64,000 nucleotides of DNA from Sphingobacterium sp. CZ-UAM (GTDB taxonomy: Bacteria; Bacteroidota; Bacteroidia; Sphingobacteriales; Sphingobacteriaceae). Made by a program: the position numbers and the translations under genes. Under the pieces are notes generated by a model. That model saw only the letters and a list, made by a program, of their open reading frames with translations. It was not told where the DNA came from and searched no databases. This document shows positions 24,956-34,129 of the stretch, piece by piece; the stretch's first letter is position 1, and each line of letters opens with the position of its first letter. The stretch covers positions 122,258-186,257 of the forward strand of contig NZ_MTCM01000008.1 of NCBI RefSeq assembly GCF_002000245.1, given 5' to 3'.

Positions 24956-25390
24956 AATTTATCAATTTTAACTGTTTTGTAATCTTACTTTTTAATTGTT
25001 AATCTCGGTGTGCACGGAGGTATTGACCACCGTATCCCTGTGTTTTATAAGCCATATTTTTTAATAAAAGAGATTGTCTCCTAATAAGTTATTTGTCATA
25101 TAGGCAAAAGTAGGCTCGTTTGGGAGAGGTTAGCTCGAAAAATGACCTTATGTTATCGGTAGGTGATGTTTACCGAAAAGTAATTCGGGTAGACTAATTT
25201 CTTTCTTATTATTTTCCTGCAAAAGCTGTTGCCAGTAGGACAAAAATTGGTTCTTCAGTGATGCAGGTGGTGGACAATTATAGCAGAATGGCTGCGGGCC
25301 GGCCATTACTTAACGAAGTTTCTTTGGAAAAAGGGGATTAGAAATCTGTGCTAGGGGAGAATTATGTGCCAGAAAGAAACATCTTAGGGC
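24956..25390. other. 435-bp intergenic region containing the second shared promoter
   Basis: Apart from the promoter element at 25105-25181, I see no gene, RNA or terminator here. The stretch 25200-25390 separates the toxin-associated block from the STM3941-like gene and has no convincing reading frame. Confidence 0.5.
25105..25181 (-). promoter_or_regulatory. promoter with inverted-repeat element (fibre/GH16-like unit)
   Basis: The - strand -7-type box TACTTTTG is at 25112-25105. The inverted repeat CGGTA (25157-25161), nine bases, TACCG (25171-25175) is followed by AAAAGT. The distance from box to repeat is 45 bp, versus 46 bp at the toxin promoter. Read on the - strand, both sites start ACTTTTCGGTAA and end CTACCGA. 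No -33 box is evident. The leader to the start at 24955 is about 140 nt. Confidence 0.6.
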
Positions 25391-25927
25391 TTAGTAAATC
25401 CCATTGTCTTCCCTGTATTTTATTAGCTTTTCATTCAAAAGTTTCAATAGCTCTTTATGGCTTATATTCATATTCCCGTTGCTAATGCTGTAGGGGGAAC
25501 CATAATTCATATTAAACTGCATCATTTTCTTTTTAATCTTATTGGTCTCCTGATTTAATACTGCATCGCTATTTTTGATCAATATAATGATAATCGGGCT
25601 TGAATAGATCGCAATTTCTTTAAACCCGGTAATATCTTGCCATTCGATAAATGTTTTGAATTTATCTCCAATATCAAGCCCCTGATCTGTAATCTCGAGC
25701 AAAAGACGGTTTGAGAATAAATATCGGATGGACAGGATCGCAGCGAAACCAAAAAATAATATACATATGATGCCGAGCACTATCGTTAATGTAGGTTCTC
25801 TGTCGAAACTCTCCGGATGCATAACGAAGAAAATTCCTCCTGCAACAAATAGTAGCGATCCGAGTAACATCAATATTGACTTTCCTTTGTTGCTATATAT
25901 GCGCGTTGGCTCTTCTAATTTGTTCAT
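25391..25927 (-). CDS. STM3941-like membrane protein (178 aa)
   Basis: Two transmembrane helices lie near residues 17-35 (ILMLLGSLLFVAGGIFFV) and 47-70 (LTIVLGIICILFFGFAAIL). A soluble PH-like C-terminal domain follows (LLEITDQGLDIGDKFKTFIEWQDITGF). The layout matches proteins annotated as the STM3941 family, whose function is unknown. It is monocistronic on the - strand and ends 18 bp after AGGGCTTAG. Proteins of this type often occur near toxin loci, so an immunity or stress role is possible, but nothing in the sequence shows it. Confidence 0.6.
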   Translation of the reverse strand: MNKLEEPTRIYSNKGKSILMLLGSLLFVAGGIFFVMHPESFDREPTLTIVLGIICILFFGFAAILSIRYLFSNRLLLEITDQGLDIGDKFKTFIEWQDITGFKEIAIYSSPIIIILIKNSDAVLNQETNKIKKKMMQFNMNYGSPYSISNGNMNISHKELLKLLNEKLIKYREDNGIY

Positions 25928-26007
25928 TTTTTATACTATTATATTTTCAATTTGTGCTATTGATCAGTAAGTTTCGTTTAGGCTATAAGGTTTTTTGCCC
26001 ATGATAT

Positions 26008-28308
26008 CTACTGGCCGCTAGTTTTTTCTTCAGGGTGCATTTCCTGTATCAATTTAAGCGCTTTTTCTTTCCAATTGCCTGTGTTAGGTTCTAGGTCAGA
26101 ATAGCAATTTTCAAAGTTATAAACCCATTCGCCATTTTTCGCATCGGGTATAAAAATTGAAAGGTAAGTCTGCTCATCACCCTCGGTTTTATACGCGTAG
26201 ACCAGATACAGTTTGTTCTTTTCCGTCAGCTCACCTAAATAATCAACTTGTGGCAGCGATATATCCCACTCAGACTCTAGGTAGCCGCTGACGACAATTT
26301 TTCCGATTTCGGTTTGTTCCTTGTATTTCGCAGGTATCAGACCTTCCATTTTTTTCTCTTTCAGCGCGTTCATCAATACCGCACGTTGCGAAATATGGGC
26401 ATAGATGCTATCGATTAGCTTTTGATCCAGCGGAATGCCCAACGCTAAAAATTCAGCTGCGGTAATAGCGCGGAGATACCCCGTTGGCCTATCGGCGAGC
26501 AGCTGTTTCTGAAATCTTCGAAGCGGATCTTTTTGCTCATATAGTGCGAGTAATCTGGAGTAATCTGCTATGGAATAAACATTGAAGCTGGCCACCGTTT
26601 CCTGCCCCGAATCCAGTTCGGATAAATCTGACGCTAAATATTGCGTTATACTCGGTAGGTAAGCCTGCATGGCTTTTCTTGCCTGGAGCGCCGTGCTGTC
26701 CGCAGCGATTTTTAAGAAGATATTCAACAAGGTCGGCCTGTAATTAGCGACCGAAAATAGCGGAATAATTTTGTCTAGATCGAGAGCCACATAGTTTTGG
26801 GAAGCCCTAAGCGGCTGCAGCAATTGCCATGCTCGGTAATCGGCGTCAGGTCGGTGTCGGTTTAACTCCTCAAGATACCAGCCGAGTTGTGTCGAATCTA
26901 TTTCGCATACCGTCGGCAGGATGGCGATTTTGATTAGATCTGTTGTCGTCGGATCCCGTAGTATATTTTTTAAAACAGGTACACTACGTTCATCATGATT
27001 TTTTATCAGACTATAGACCAGGCTTCTCCGTAGTCCAGCGCTCTGGTCGTCATCGCTCTGCTTTTTTGCCAATGTTTTATAGATCAGCGGTAGATCATCT
27101 TTGCTAAAGCTATAATTGTGCGCCAATATATTTCTCGCCTGTCGGGCGACGAGCGTATCTGGACTGTAAATATCGGTAAAAAGCATTGCTGCTTTTGAGC
27201 CATATACATCAAAATTTGTGGGGCTTTCCGAATAACGGACGGATTTAATGATCCTTTCGATATTCATTTGTTCAATGGCCTCCTGTGTACCTATCACATC
27301 AATCCCATAGGACATATTGCCTCTTATCCAAATGATTTTTTTGTGATAGTTGGCCGTTAGGGAATCCATACTTGTATAGATTGCGGCAGTTACATTGTCC
27401 GATATCAGCGTGTCATAACGCAACAACTTTTCAGATTGTTTTTTTGCGCCACTGTGTATTTCTGAATATAGACTGTCGCTTTTTGCCAGTCGATAGTATT
27501 TGGGCAATTGGGCTATTTCCAAAAGGAGAGCTGTACTCGAATTGCTATCCGTTGCTGCATATATATGACCTTCGCTATCCGGTTGTTCCCCGGTATTCAC
27601 ATCTTTTATCTTTATCAGCGAGGTGACAGGGAGTTTTAGCTGTATATTATTCAGTGTAAAATCTTTCCAATCTATATTTTTAAAAGGAATCATCCTGAAG
27701 GAGCCGAAAAAAGCTTGATCTTTTTCTTTATTGTTCTTATCCAGATTTTCCTGCATGACCTGATAAATCCGGTTTCCCCGGACCCATACTTCTGCAAATA
27801 GGTTTGATTTGTCCAACTGGGCCGTTATTGCTGTACCGATCACATCGCCCTTTTCAAGTGGTTCGACAGAGGTGACGTTGAGTGACGGATTTTTTTCGAG
27901 AATTCCGCTTATGGCTTGCAGCGCCAATGACCTGTCGATCATGGTATAACCGATTGGATAATCGTGATATTCGACTATGTAATTTATTTTTCGGGTCCTA
28001 TCCATCGAAAAATAATTGTATATGTTATATCGCACCGTGTCATTCCCGATCTGCTCTGTGCGAGTCTGGTAGATATATTGAGCCGGAGGCGGTATTTTGA
28101 CTGCAAAAGCACCGATGTCATAAATAGATTCCGTCAGGTCAGCGGATACTTTTAGACCGGAAATTGCGAACCCTTTGAAAAAACGGTCTGAAAGATATGC
28201 ATCCAACTGTCCACTGTTAGTAAAAGCTAATAAGCTATACAGCGTATTGTTTTTTAGCCAGAATTCCCATTTGGATAGCATATTGTTTTGCAATGTAACT
28301 ACTTGCAT
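26008..28308 (-). pseudogene. C-terminal part of a frameshifted TraB/GumN-type protein
   Basis: The first ATG of this 766-codon frame gives MQVVTLQNN with no signal peptide. In the same frame, upstream of that ATG, the translation reads KHRIVSQQFLEKDGAQG, so coding continues back to about 28358. There it joins the end of the TraB/GumN gene if one A is added to the AAA run at 28357-28359. The protein then contains three repeats of a roughly 100-residue envelope-type domain and a HEAT-like helical region (VPVLKNILRDPTTTDLIK). The two frames probably formed one secreted protein of about 1165 residues. Alternatively this is a base-calling error in a homopolymer. Confidence 0.6.
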
Positions 28309-29489
28309 CCCCTGTGCACCATCCTTTTCAAGAAATTGCTGGGATACAATCCGATGTTTGCTCCTGGCGGACCTTCTTTCGTATTCCTTGGAAAAAATTC
28401 TTTCGTTGTCAGCCCATGAAGTTCACCTACAAATGCTGCTGATACGATCAGTTCTGTTTCTGTGCTCAGATCACCGTACATCATGCTGGTTCCGCCGATA
28501 ATATTTGTCTTGTGGACATATCCTTTTGGCATGGACACGGCAAAGCCATAGACTGAATCCTGATGAAGGACCCATTCCATTGTACTGTAATCTATTTTAT
28601 ATTTGGAGGCAAGATTCGTTTTTTTCGTTTTGACGGGACGGAGTTTATAGCCGTTATTCCGCAACAGTTGGATGAGACCGAAGTCCCCTGGCAGGTGTGA
28701 GGCACCCACAACAGCAGAGACTGTACTCTTGTCCAATTGTGCCATGATGTTTTTTAGCATGGTATTATTCCTGCGTTGCATTTCCCCGCTATTAATATAC
28801 GGCGAGATGGTATTCCATAATCCATCTAGGTTTCCGGTACTGTAGAATTGCAACAGTTGCTCAAAACGCTGATAGTAAACACTACTGTCCTTTTTGTTCT
28901 TTAGATGGACCAATTCATTCGCGCTTGTCTCCAGCTGATCTTCCATGGGCTCCAGGCCAATAATGTGCTTTCTCTGCGATTTGGCCAGACCATAGAGATA
29001 CGCATCGAGTACAGTGGTAATATCGTCTTGTTTATCGTGACTCGGATTCAAAAAGTACTTTACGATATGCGGAGACGCCATTTGTTGCGAATCAGGCATT
29101 ACACCATGTAACTTTTGATAGCGTTGTACGAATTCCTTTTTTTGTGCATCGGTAAGTTCAATTTTTTTGGACGCGGGTTGTTTGTTGAACCTGATATTCC
29201 AGATTTCTTTATAAAGACTGTCGGGGTGTATTTCCAGGGCAAGGGCATCCGTATTGGCGATAGCAATAAATAATGAATCATTACTGTTGATTAGACGTCT
29301 ATCTTTTAAATGCGCGGAACCGAGCAAATAAGAAGGTTTTTTCAGACCATTTCCGCTGATTTCCCATAAAAAACTCGGGTATTTTATTTCCTGGGCATTG
29401 GCCCTTTGCAGCACTAATAAGAAGCAGCAAACAACAAACAGTGATAGCAGCAGTTTTCCCGATTTTGTAGTTTCAACAGATTTATACAT
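28299..29489 (-). CDS. TraB/GumN-family protein, N-terminal part (396 aa)
   Basis: A signal peptide (LLLSLFVVCCFLLVLQRANAQ) is followed by the TraB/GumN (Tiki-like) domain. The domain shows GSAHLKD near residue 57, conserved acidic residues (ALALEIHPD, GLEPMEDQ) and GASHLPGDFGLIQLLRNNGY near residue 270. Members are predicted metal-dependent proteases. After NTKEGPPGA the reading frame departs from the following domain and ends in an out-of-frame tail (NIGLYPSNFLKRMVHRGCK). It overlaps the downstream frame by 10 bp, consistent with a single broken gene. The product is probably periplasmic or outer-membrane associated. Confidence 0.75.
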   Translation of the reverse strand: MYKSVETTKSGKLLLSLFVVCCFLLVLQRANAQEIKYPSFLWEISGNGLKKPSYLLGSAHLKDRRLINSNDSLFIAIANTDALALEIHPDSLYKEIWNIRFNKQPASKKIELTDAQKKEFVQRYQKLHGVMPDSQQMASPHIVKYFLNPSHDKQDDITTVLDAYLYGLAKSQRKHIIGLEPMEDQLETSANELVHLKNKKDSSVYYQRFEQLLQFYSTGNLDGLWNTISPYINSGEMQRRNNTMLKNIMAQLDKSTVSAVVGASHLPGDFGLIQLLRNNGYKLRPVKTKKTNLASKYKIDYSTMEWVLHQDSVYGFAVSMPKGYVHKTNIIGGTSMMYGDLSTETELIVSAAFVGELHGLTTKEFFPRNTKEGPPGANIGLYPSNFLKRMVHRGCK

Positions 29490-30027
29490 TTGATCAATAG
29501 CTAACAGTATGGTGGCAAACGGAGATTAAACGTTTAGTTGGCTCAATCTTTTTTATAACTAGAAATTTGAATCAAATAATGTAAGGTCAATATCAAATCT
29601 TGCCTATTAAAAATAGATAAATTTTAATAACTGTACAAGAGTACATTTTGTCTAAATTTCAACAGTACATCGGTTTGTGCAAGCAGATCGAGGAAGGGTA
29701 TTCTTTACGTCAAAAGGGCCTGATTTCTCATCAGACCCTTTCTCTTAGCGTTTATTTGCACAGTAATTTTTTGTTTCCTATCGTTTCCTCTTTTTTGTTT
29801 CGTCATCCAATGTTTTTAAAGCAATTGGATTTTTACTGTACGACGCCAATTTTTATGTTGTTCCTTTCTTTCGAAAGGAGGGTATTAGCCGTTTTGTATA
29901 GTAAGAACAACAGTCAATTTGAAATAGTTTTATTGGTGTTGTTTTTTTTTTGATAACTTGGACAAGCCCCATAAAACGGTATATCGGCCATATGCTACAA
30001 TTGAGGGATGTTTTTATAATAGTTTTA
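29490..30027. other. 538-bp intergenic region
   Basis: The stretch holds a terminator-like hairpin repeat at 29707-29741. The 101-codon + strand frame at 29648-29953 runs through that hairpin and is not a credible gene. A T-rich stretch (29941-29952) precedes the small membrane-protein gene. No RNA gene is recognised. Confidence 0.45.
29707..29741. repeat. hairpin repeat, intact copy
   Basis: AAAGGGCCTGAT and ATCAGACCCTTT pair around TTCTC (one G-T pair). The preceding ACGTCAAAAGGGCCTGAT also occurs at 62512-62530, and the right arm recurs at 63985-64000, on either side of the IS3-family element. It is a terminator-like structure usable on both strands. Confidence 0.6.
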
Positions 30028-30363
30028 ATGGATCGTTTCAAACTGGTGCTTTGCAATATTTTAATAGCGGGCCTTGTCATCGGAAGTATTTATTGGTTGG
30101 CGAAAACAAGTGAAAAAGAAAAGGCTATAAGGATTGAAACGGTCAATAGAAACGATCGGTATGTAAAAGGGATTGTTACCCAAATGTTTTATCATAAAGG
30201 ACTAAGTATTCGTGTAAAATATATTGTCGATAATAGGGAATACGAAAATAGCAATGGATGGTCTATTAATCCTAATAATATTCACGAAGGAGATTCAATA
30301 TGGCTAAGATATGCCATTGAAGATCCAAACTTATTCATTACCGAATTGGAAAATGAATATTAG
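30028..30363 (+). CDS. small membrane-anchored protein (111 aa)
   Basis: I chose the ATG at 30028 because it gives a clean N-terminal helix (VLCNILIAGLVIGSIYWLA). An upstream ATG at 29992 would add a hydrophobic stretch that looks non-coding. The C-terminal 80 residues (VKGIVTQMFYHKGLSIRVKY, EGDSIWLRYAIEDPNLF) form a small beta domain of the kind seen in many Bacteroidota proteins of unknown function. A gene fragment follows immediately. Confidence 0.55.
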   Translation: MDRFKLVLCNILIAGLVIGSIYWLAKTSEKEKAIRIETVNRNDRYVKGIVTQMFYHKGLSIRVKYIVDNREYENSNGWSINPNNIHEGDSIWLRYAIEDPNLFITELENEY

Positions 30364-30614
30364 TTAGCCAAAATATCAAAGCCTTCAATGCCCAGTATTA
30401 TAGTCGTGAGGCAGTGATCAATTCCTTGAAAAAGCAAAAAGGTGAAAAGTTAAACTGTGCCGTAAATACGGATATGCTTGAAGAGTCAGCGGATTATTTG
30501 GTTGCTAAAGTGACGCTGAAATTTGAGAAGTTCACTAGAACAGATCTGGTAACATTGGTATGGGAAGGGGACAGCTGGAAGGTATCCAGATCGATCAATT
30601 CGTATAAAGTATAA
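30360..30614 (+). pseudogene. 3' fragment of a small lipoprotein-type gene
   Basis: The frame is open from just after a stop at 30354. It reads NIKAFNAQYYSREAVINS, then LVTLVWEGDSWKVSRSINSYKV, which looks like the last 80 residues of an NTF2-like or DUF4878-like domain protein. No start codon with an N-terminal signal exists; the first GTG is at 30414. I read it as a 5'-truncated gene rather than a complete one. A strong terminator follows. Confidence 0.5.
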
Positions 30615-30644
30615 ATAAGAGCTATTTCAAATAAATAAGTTGTG

Positions 30645-30672
30645 AAGCCACGTCCTGAAACGTGGCTTTTTT
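30645..30672 (+). terminator. rho-independent terminator
   Basis: AAGCCACGT (30645-30653) pairs with ACGTGGCTT (30660-30668) around CCTGAA, and a T tract to 30672 follows. It closes the + strand genes ending at 30614. Confidence 0.85.
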
Positions 30673-30740
30673 ACATCAAGCTGACCCTAGGCCCTGCTTA
30701 AATTTTTGAATCTGTAATTCGATTGAAAGTCATTTTAAGA

Positions 30741-31079
30741 CTATATGCCTAGTTCGCCACTGGCAAGCATATGTCTATAGACCGTTCTGCAGGTGTCGAA
30801 GAATCCTGAGCAGGAATTTTCTACATAGGTTTGCGAAGTGAAGGTGTCAATCACTTGACCGCTACTATTGTAAACATTTAGCGTGTAAACACATTTTGTC
30901 AACATGCTTTTGCTTTCCTTTGACGCTTCGGTAACTTTAACCTTAGCGGTGTTTTTGCTTAGCTTGTAATTGACTGTTTTTACATTTGCATTTCCTTTGG
31001 GAGCTTTTGCACCCGTTCCAGCAAAGGCCGTAGTTGATAGCGCAGCTACGGCGACCAAACTCATTACTAATTTTTTCAT
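30741..31079 (-). CDS. small secreted protein (112 aa)
   Basis: A signal peptide is evident (MKKLVMSLVAVAALSTTAFAG). The mature part of about 90 residues has three cysteines of note (LTKCVYTLNVYN, ENSCSGFFDTCRTVY) and looks like a small beta protein. The start ATG is preceded by an A/T-rich leader. No family is recognised. It stands alone on the - strand between oppositely directed genes. Confidence 0.65.
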   Translation of the reverse strand: MKKLVMSLVAVAALSTTAFAGTGAKAPKGNANVKTVNYKLSKNTAKVKVTEASKESKSMLTKCVYTLNVYNSSGQVIDTFTSQTYVENSCSGFFDTCRTVYRHMLASGELGI

Positions 31080-31711
31080 TTTTTTTACTTTTTTTGTTTA
31101 ACCATGCATGCCTGTTTAGGGCATACTTTAATTATCATATTCTAAAAATAGAGCTAGGAATTGAATTGATTTTGGCCGTTTGGTATTCGCGCGGGTTGAA
31201 ACATTATTCGCTATTACTTATTTGATTTTTCGTTTTTGTATAGCTTACTTATTGTATAGCTTACTTATATTGTAATACTGATGCTATTAACCATCCTACG
31301 CTGATGATTTTAAAGTCATGCGATCAGAAATCAGTATTGTGTAAGGTCAGGCGCAGAGTGGGGTAGGTCCTAACACATAAAAAACAAATACAATGTGACG
31401 AAAACATGTAAATTTATTCGTGAAAAAACAATAGATAATTCAAACTAAACCCTAATCCATAGTTTTTCTGGAATGAGGAAGGGAGCCAAATGTGGTTATA
31501 TGGTTGCATAGAGATGGTTGCCATTTAAAGGATAGGAGAATTTTTTCGATATTGGTACTAACGAAACTTTGAGACGAGAAATATCCTACTGTGCCGGCGA
31601 GCCGCGGACAATAGCGAATAGATGTATTTGACAGCCTGAACAATTTAAATTACTCGTGAACATCGATCGGAGAGAACGTTTGGAATTTTTTGGAGAATAA
31701 AAAAGAATATC
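31080..31711. other. 632-bp intergenic region
   Basis: The region lies between the divergent secreted-protein and AraC genes. It contains a perfect 16-bp tandem duplication at 31236-31267 and otherwise A/T-rich sequence. The short frames present have no recognisable product. Promoters for both flanking genes should lie here, but I cannot place them with confidence. Confidence 0.4.
31236..31267. repeat. 16-bp perfect tandem repeat (two units)
   Basis: TTGTATAGCTTACTTA occurs at 31236-31251 and again at 31252-31267. It is upstream of the AraC-family gene and could be a recent slippage duplication or a pair of regulator sites. Confidence 0.7.
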
Positions 31712-32875
31712 ATGGAATCAATTCTAGCAACACTACTATTTATATCATTGGAAATACCTTACTTGTCTGGCGTTGTTATAGGAGGCTTTTTGTCTTTTGT
31801 TTTGTTTACTAAAACAGAGAAAAAAGTAACAGATTACATGCTCGCGTGTTGGCTGACTGTATCAACAATAATGCTGCTATCGATTTATCTGCTTAAGTCA
31901 GGGCTCTACCTCCAACACCCAGTATTATCAATCCAGGGCTTATGGATGCCATTGGCGCAGGGGCCGTTCCTCTACCTCTATATAAAATATCAGACACGCC
32001 CAATCCCCTTTCAAAAAATAGACCTATTACACTTTTTACCATTTATTCTGGGCTATCTGCTTTTTTCTCAATTTTATTGGCTTTCATTTGAAGATAAAGT
32101 GAATGTGCTTAAAAATGGTTCCATGGGATTCGAAACAGAAAATAGATGGCGGATTGTTTTAATATATCTCTCGGGCGTTATCTATATTCCACTATCTTTC
32201 TACAAGCTGTTATTGTTTAGGAAAAATCTTAAATACCGATTTTCAAATATTGAAAAAGTAAATTTTCTATGGCTGCTTTATTTGGTCGCGGGTATGGCGG
32301 CAATCTGGATAATTGTCCTCATCTTTCATAAAGATCATCTTGTTTTTTCTGCTTCTGTAATCTATGTATGGTGGATGGGCTATTTTGGCATCAAACAGGT
32401 AAATGTGTTTAGTCAGAAGCACATTGAGGACGCGAACCTTGCTAATTATACCGAGATCGTTAATAGAGAAGAACAACCATCGGAAAACAGTCCGTATCCG
32501 CCTAAATATGCAAAATCACTTCTGGAACCAGATGCTGCGAATCGGATATACGTAAAACTACAAATTGTACTGGAGCAGCAAAAACCATATCTAAACCCAG
32601 AACTCACCCTTAACGACCTCGCAGCGATGGTTGATACGCATCCCAATTTGTTGTCACAGGTGATCAATTCCGTGATCGAAAAAAATTTTTACGAACTGAT
32701 AAACGAGCTACGTGTGAAAGAGTTTTTACAACGGATGACCTTACCTGCCAACAAAAAATATACGTTGCTAACAATTGCGTATGACTGTGGGTTTAACTCA
32801 AAAGCTTCTTTTAACCGAAATTTTAAAAAGTACACAGGCAAGTCTCCCCAGCAGTACCTCAAGACAGATTTGTAA
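31712..32875 (+). CDS. membrane-embedded AraC-family transcriptional regulator (387 aa)
   Basis: The N-terminal 230 residues contain about seven hydrophobic helices (for example YLSGVVIGGFLSFVLF, FLPFILGYLLFSQFYWL, VNFLWLLYLVAGMAAIWIIVLIF). The C-terminal 110 residues are an AraC-type double helix-turn-helix (LTLNDLAAMVDTHPNLLSQV; LLTIAYDCGFNSKASFNRNF; YTGKSPQQYL). This architecture is common in Bacteroidota and is thought to sense a signal at the membrane. Its target is unknown. The nearby hydrolase gene at 33039 is a possible one. Confidence 0.9.
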   Translation: MESILATLLFISLEIPYLSGVVIGGFLSFVLFTKTEKKVTDYMLACWLTVSTIMLLSIYLLKSGLYLQHPVLSIQGLWMPLAQGPFLYLYIKYQTRPIPFQKIDLLHFLPFILGYLLFSQFYWLSFEDKVNVLKNGSMGFETENRWRIVLIYLSGVIYIPLSFYKLLLFRKNLKYRFSNIEKVNFLWLLYLVAGMAAIWIIVLIFHKDHLVFSASVIYVWWMGYFGIKQVNVFSQKHIEDANLANYTEIVNREEQPSENSPYPPKYAKSLLEPDAANRIYVKLQIVLEQQKPYLNPELTLNDLAAMVDTHPNLLSQVINSVIEKNFYELINELRVKEFLQRMTLPANKKYTLLTIAYDCGFNSKASFNRNFKKYTGKSPQQYLKTDL

Positions 32876-33038
32876 AAGACTCAATCTTCAAAAAGCGGAC
32901 TCATTCTTCATAATAACCTGTAAAATAGGTTTATATCGTTTTATTCAAAGAGGTGTCAACCTGTCGGATGAGCCTTTATGAGCTTATATATCGCATACTT
33001 TTGTATATGCATTAAGCTATGCAATATAAAAGTGCAAT

Positions 33039-34055
33039 ATGAAAATGTTCAATTGGATAAAAAAAATAGTCGTTATCATTATTTCTTTCATCGCTTTAGT
33101 ACTACTGGCAGGTTTCATATTTGAAAGCTGGTCTCGTGCAAAAGCTGAAAAGATTATTCCCAATGGTCAGTTCGTCGAACTGGACCGTTGCCGACTTCAT
33201 TACCTGAAAAAGGGAACAGGTGGGCCAACAATTGTCTTTGAATCGGCATTATGCTCGGAAGGCCATTTGCAATGGTATTCTATTCAACAGGAATTAAGTT
33301 TACATACAACAACCGTTTCTTATGACAGGGCTGGTATACTTTGGAGTGAAAGAGGGGAAAATCCAAAAACCGGAGAAAAAATGGCCGAGGAACTATACTT
33401 GCTGTTAGAGAAATCTAATGCACCGAAACCTTACATCCTCGTTGGACATTCTATGGGAGGTATGCTGGTCCGAATTTTCGTTGATAAATATCCGCAGGAT
33501 GTAGCTGGAGCCGTATTGATCGATAGCCAGCATCCGGACAATAAAAAATACCTTTCGCCGCGACTTTATAAATTGGTGAACAAGGGATTGCCTGCTGAAT
33601 TTTTGAAGTTTGCGAATGCATTTGGTTTGGCAAGACTGATGTTCAAGGATATGTTTCCTCCTTCGAAGCAATATCAATATCAAAACTCTTTAATGCCTGC
33701 ATTATTATATAAAAGCGCTGCTGCCGTTCTTGAAGAACAAGAGCAGATGGCCGCTATAAAGAATGATGCCGCAAAAATAATATCCTTTGGCAATATTCCT
33801 CTCTACGTTATAAGCGCGACGGATACTTCCCGTTATGATACATTGTTTAAGGAAAAAAGACTACGTGCCGAAATGGTAACAGCCTGGGATAATATGCAGA
33901 AAAATCTTTTGTCTCTTTCTACGAACAGTAAACATATTACGGTTGCAGGCAGTGGCCACTACATCACCCTGGACCAGCCGCAGGTTATTGTCAGTGCAGT
34001 AAAAGAACTGATTCTTCAATTCCGTGACCCTTCTCCCGTAAAAGAGAGTCGATAG
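33039..34055 (+). CDS. alpha/beta hydrolase (338 aa)
   Basis: An N-terminal membrane anchor (VVIIISFIALVLLAGFIF) precedes an alpha/beta-hydrolase fold. The nucleophile elbow is G136-H-S138-M-G with Ser138. The C-terminal GSGHYITLDQP supplies the catalytic histidine near residue 308, and VISATDTS is a candidate acid region. The substrate is unknown. Gene orientation and proximity suggest it may be regulated by the AraC gene 160 bp upstream. Confidence 0.85.
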   Translation: MKMFNWIKKIVVIIISFIALVLLAGFIFESWSRAKAEKIIPNGQFVELDRCRLHYLKKGTGGPTIVFESALCSEGHLQWYSIQQELSLHTTTVSYDRAGILWSERGENPKTGEKMAEELYLLLEKSNAPKPYILVGHSMGGMLVRIFVDKYPQDVAGAVLIDSQHPDNKKYLSPRLYKLVNKGLPAEFLKFANAFGLARLMFKDMFPPSKQYQYQNSLMPALLYKSAAAVLEEQEQMAAIKNDAAKIISFGNIPLYVISATDTSRYDTLFKEKRLRAEMVTAWDNMQKNLLSLSTNSKHITVAGSGHYITLDQPQVIVSAVKELILQFRDPSPVKESR

Positions 34056-34129
34056 ATCGGAAAGTTAAAGACCTGTTCCGATTCGATATTAATACGATTT
34101 TGATTTTTTTAACTTTTAAATGTATAATC

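Noticed and set aside
29648..29953. 101-codon + strand frame
   Set aside because: It runs through a terminator-like hairpin and T-rich non-coding DNA, and has no family-like sequence or plausible start context.
34100..34129. Longer start for the small lipoprotein
   Set aside because: The extra residues precede the lipoprotein signal and use a non-ATG codon. The ATG at 34130 gives a normal signal.
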